Positions 62,137 through 64,000 of a stretch of DNA of 64,000 bases are shown here, in pieces. The notes under the pieces are model-generated. The model did not search any database. It saw only the letters and a list, made by a program, of their open reading frames with translations, and had not been told where the DNA came from. Made by a program: the position numbers and the translations under genes. The stretch's first letter is position 1. Every line of letters begins with the position of its first letter. This DNA is from Gluconobacter thailandicus F149-1 = NBRC 100600 (GTDB lineage: Bacteria > Pseudomonadota > Alphaproteobacteria > Acetobacterales > Acetobacteraceae), in NCBI RefSeq assembly GCF_000964465.1, contig NZ_BANH01000024.1, positions 124,001-188,000 on the forward strand, read 5' to 3'.

Positions 62137-62594
62137 TGAAACGTCTTTCTGCGCTGCTCTTGGCCTCAACGCTTGTTGGGGGCGGAATTGCCTTTGCCGT
62201 CGATGATCCCGCGGAGATGCTTCCCAACCCCTTACAGGAGAAGCGGGCCGAAGCGATCGGCGCTCATCTTCGCTGTCTTGTCTGCCAGAACGAGAGCATT
62301 GAAGACAGCAGTGCGCCGCTCGCCCGTGATTTGCGCAAGGTTGTGCGTGAACAGGTCGCAGCCGGGAAGTCCGATCAGCAGATTATGGACTGGATGACGG
62401 AACGCTACGGCGAGTTCATCCGACTGGCACCTCAGTTTTCATGGTCAACCGCCCTGCTCTGGCTGATGCCGGCACTCGCGCTGGTGGCCGGTCTTGTTAT
62501 TGCGTGGCGTGCGACGAGACGCCGCATTGTCACGCCTGCGCCGCTTACGGATGATGAGCGCGCGCGTCTGGATGCCCTGTCGGGCCGGGAGTAA
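62136..62594 (+). CDS. ccmH: Cytochrome c maturation protein CcmH (CycL-type)
   Basis: 152 residues: signal/anchor (LSALLLASTLVGGGIAFA), the redox motif LRCLVCQNESIEDSSAPLARDLR and a C-terminal membrane span (ALLWLMPALALVAGLVIAW). It takes part in thioredox exchange with apocytochrome and CcmG. CcmH and CcmI are separate proteins here, as in other alphaproteobacteria, unlike the fused CcmH of E. coli. Confidence 0.95.
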   Translation: MKRLSALLLASTLVGGGIAFAVDDPAEMLPNPLQEKRAEAIGAHLRCLVCQNESIEDSSAPLARDLRKVVREQVAAGKSDQQIMDWMTERYGEFIRLAPQFSWSTALLWLMPALALVAGLVIAWRATRRRIVTPAPLTDDERARLDALSGRE

Positions 62595-62597
62595 GTT

Positions 62598-63338
62598 TTG
62601 TTCTGGTTGGGAATCCTGATTGTTGCAGGCATCGCCCTGCTGCCGGCCCTCTATGGCCTGCGCCGTCTCCGCCGCCGTGTGGATGCGCGTGATTCTGCCC
62701 TCACCCTTTATCGTGGCCAGCTTGCTGAACTGGACCGGGACCGGGACCTCGGTCTTGTCAGTGGCGATGAATATGGCGCCGCGCGGATCGAAATCCAGCG
62801 TCGACTGCTTGCTGCCGATGAGTCATCTGCCGCCCCTGATCTGAATGATGGGACCTCCCGCTCAAAGCGGTTCGTACCCCTGCTCGCTGTTGGCGTTGGT
62901 ATCCCTCTCGCTGCGTTCTGCCTTTATATCGTGAATGGCCATCCGTCCCTGCCGCCGCAACCTCTGAGTGCACGTCAGGTCAAGCCGGATACGAAAGCCA
63001 TGGCGATGATCCAGAAACTTCAGGCGCAGGTGACCACAATCCCGAAAGATAGCCCGACTTATGAGACGGGTCATGTTCTGCTTGGCCAGATTGAAGCCCG
63101 GGCTGGCCTGACATCCGAAGCGATTGCAGACTGGAAGGCCGCACTGGAGACTCATTTCACACCAGAGCTTGCAATCCAACTCGCAGAACTCCAGACCCAG
63201 AAGGACGGGCACATTTCTGCGAACAGTCTTGATCTGTATCGCCGTGCCCTGGCGGCTGCCCCGGCCGATGCGCAATGGCGCATGGCCGTGGAGGCACGGA
63301 TCGCCGTAGGTGAACATGAGGAGAATGCCGGCCAATGA
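62598..63338 (+). CDS. ccmI: Cytochrome c biogenesis protein CcmI (CycH-type, short)
   Basis: 246 residues from the TTG at 62598. Two membrane segments (about 2-20 and 93-112) enclose the cytoplasmic loop with RLRRRVDARDSALTLYRGQLAELDRDRDLGL, the CcmI signature. The periplasmic part carries only about two TPR-like repeats (VLLGQIEARAGLTSEAIADWKAAL) and is shorter than the usual 400-residue CcmI. It chaperones apocytochrome c to the CcmFH complex. Its stop overlaps the next start by four bases. Confidence 0.9.
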   Translation: MFWLGILIVAGIALLPALYGLRRLRRRVDARDSALTLYRGQLAELDRDRDLGLVSGDEYGAARIEIQRRLLAADESSAAPDLNDGTSRSKRFVPLLAVGVGIPLAAFCLYIVNGHPSLPPQPLSARQVKPDTKAMAMIQKLQAQVTTIPKDSPTYETGHVLLGQIEARAGLTSEAIADWKAALETHFTPELAIQLAELQTQKDGHISANSLDLYRRALAAAPADAQWRMAVEARIAVGEHEENAGQ

Positions 63339-63619
63339 TGGAACCGCTATCCAGCGCCGTTACGATCTGCCCGGTCTGTCGGCAGAAAATCCGCTCGACA
63401 GCGGAACACTGCCCGAACTGCGGAGCAGAACGTCATTTCGGGCCGCGTCTGATTGAGTCTGGCATTTGCGCTTTTGCGGGCATGGTGATCCTGGCCGCCA
63501 TCTCCCGATTGCTAATGCCCATGTCTCTGTGGACGATCATCTTCGCTGTGGTCGGTCTTTGCGCAGGTTTCCTGTTTTCTCACAACCGCTTTGGCGGAGA
63601 CCGATGGCTGGGCCGCTAG
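63335..63619 (+). CDS. Zinc-ribbon membrane protein
   Basis: 94 residues. The N-terminal zinc ribbon CPVCRQKIRSTAEHCPNCGAE (CxxC ... CxxC, about 13-32) is followed by two membrane segments (SGICAFAGMVILAAISRLLM and LWTIIFAVVGLCAGFLFS). ATGA overlap with ccmI makes it the last gene of the ccm operon. I do not know a named family; the coupling suggests a role tied to cytochrome maturation or membrane redox control, which is inference. Confidence 0.78.
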   Translation: MMEPLSSAVTICPVCRQKIRSTAEHCPNCGAERHFGPRLIESGICAFAGMVILAAISRLLMPMSLWTIIFAVVGLCAGFLFSHNRFGGDRWLGR

Positions 63620-63713
63620 CAGACAGAGTGCCAAACCGGTTTTCCCGCTCTGCCTCTTGAGGTAGGGTCCGCGCAGGCATGAACCCCCGTCCTGCAGGAA
63701 AGCGCCAGACCGC

Positions 63714-64000
63714 ATGAGCCGTATTGAAACCGATGGCATGGGCCAGATCGAGGTTGCTGATGATGTTCTCTGGGGCGCTCAGACTCAGCGCTCCCTGAAG
63801 TATTTCAGCATCGGGCGCGAACTGATGCCACGGGAAATGATCGAGGCCTATGCGATCATGAAGCGCGCCTGTGCCACGGCCAATGCCGCCAGTGGTCGCC
63901 TTTCGCAGGAACGGGCAGCTCTGATCCATACAGTCTGCGATGAAATTACGAGCGGCCAGCATAACCGCATGTTCCCGCTTCACGTCTGGATGACGGGATC
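63714..64000 (+). CDS. fumC: Class II fumarate hydratase (partial, N-terminus only)
   Basis: The ATG at 63714 opens a frame that continues to the window edge. The visible 95 residues read like the start of class II fumarases: [25 protein letters not shown], then [10 protein letters not shown] and [16 protein letters not shown] near the break, with the conserved WGAQTQRSL substrate-side stretch. It interconverts fumarate and malate. Aspartase shares this fold but has a different start, so fumarase is favoured. About 365 residues lie outside. Confidence 0.9.
   Translation, partial: MSRIETDGMGQIEVADDVLWGAQTQRSLKYFSIGRELMPREMIEAYAIMKRACATANAASGRLSQERAALIHTVCDEITSGQHNRMFPLHVWMTG

Overview
The window looks like a chromosomal segment of an acetic acid bacterium (Acetobacteraceae, most like Gluconobacter). 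The evidence is a compact pentose-phosphate operon with a transaldolase-phosphoglucose isomerase fusion, alphaproteobacterial-type genes (CtrA-like regulator, ATP12 chaperone, fused IspDF, SAM-II riboswitch before a sulfhydrylase gene), a type II NADH dehydrogenase and a full cytochrome c maturation cluster. Base composition and codon use look even throughout. I see no insertion sequence, prophage, CRISPR array or integration scar, so this is core rather than accessory DNA. The genus assignment is inference.

Layout. 1-7442 (minus): tkt, tal-pgi, gnd, a HAD phosphatase and pgl (cut by the left edge) form one tightly packed operon for the pentose phosphate route. 7565-10607 (plus): a metallo-hydrolase, an ankyrin protein coupled to hisC, and a small coiled-coil protein. 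10635-14175: a glycosyltransferase and an HNH protein (minus), then an M29 aminopeptidase and two unknown proteins (plus). 14167-16886: fliJ and fliI (minus), divergent from a CtrA-family response regulator (plus). 16897-34331 is one long minus-strand block: secA, yebC, ruvC-ruvA-ruvB, ybgC, tolQ-tolR-tolA-tolB, pal, cpoB, tilS, ftsH, glmM and thiD, covering export, Holliday-junction repair, envelope integrity, proteolysis and wall-precursor synthesis. 34601-39513 (plus): parvulin PPIase, argJ, type II NADH dehydrogenase, a 2-oxoglutarate/Fe(II) dioxygenase and a secreted unknown. 39532-42805: tRNA-Gly(CCC), a SAM-II riboswitch with metZ, apaG and ispDF. 42925-55408 is mostly minus: a 42-codon candidate gene, an ATP12-AsmA-rluC-rarA operon, a very large YhdP-like protein, bcp, a repeat-rich secreted protein, two tandem paralogous secreted proteins and aat. 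55432-58006: small membrane and stress-type proteins (MAPEG, EcsC, EVE). 58156-63619 (plus): ccmC-D-E-F-G-H-I and a zinc-ribbon membrane protein, followed by the start of fumC at the right edge.

Most notable signals. (1) The CtrA-family protein at 16143-16886 has Glu in place of the phospho-accepting Asp51 and lacks one acidic-pocket residue, the same change used experimentally as a phosphomimic in Caulobacter CtrA. (2) The 586-base gap between tolB and pal carries a strong terminator, a perfect 19-base palindrome, a possible promoter and three hairpins in the putative pal leader. (3) A SAM-II aptamer lies about 90 bases before metZ, with a second perfect hairpin next to the ribosome-binding site. 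(4) There is a dioxygenase of the family that includes free amino-acid hydroxylases, and a good-looking small membrane ORF at 42925-43053.
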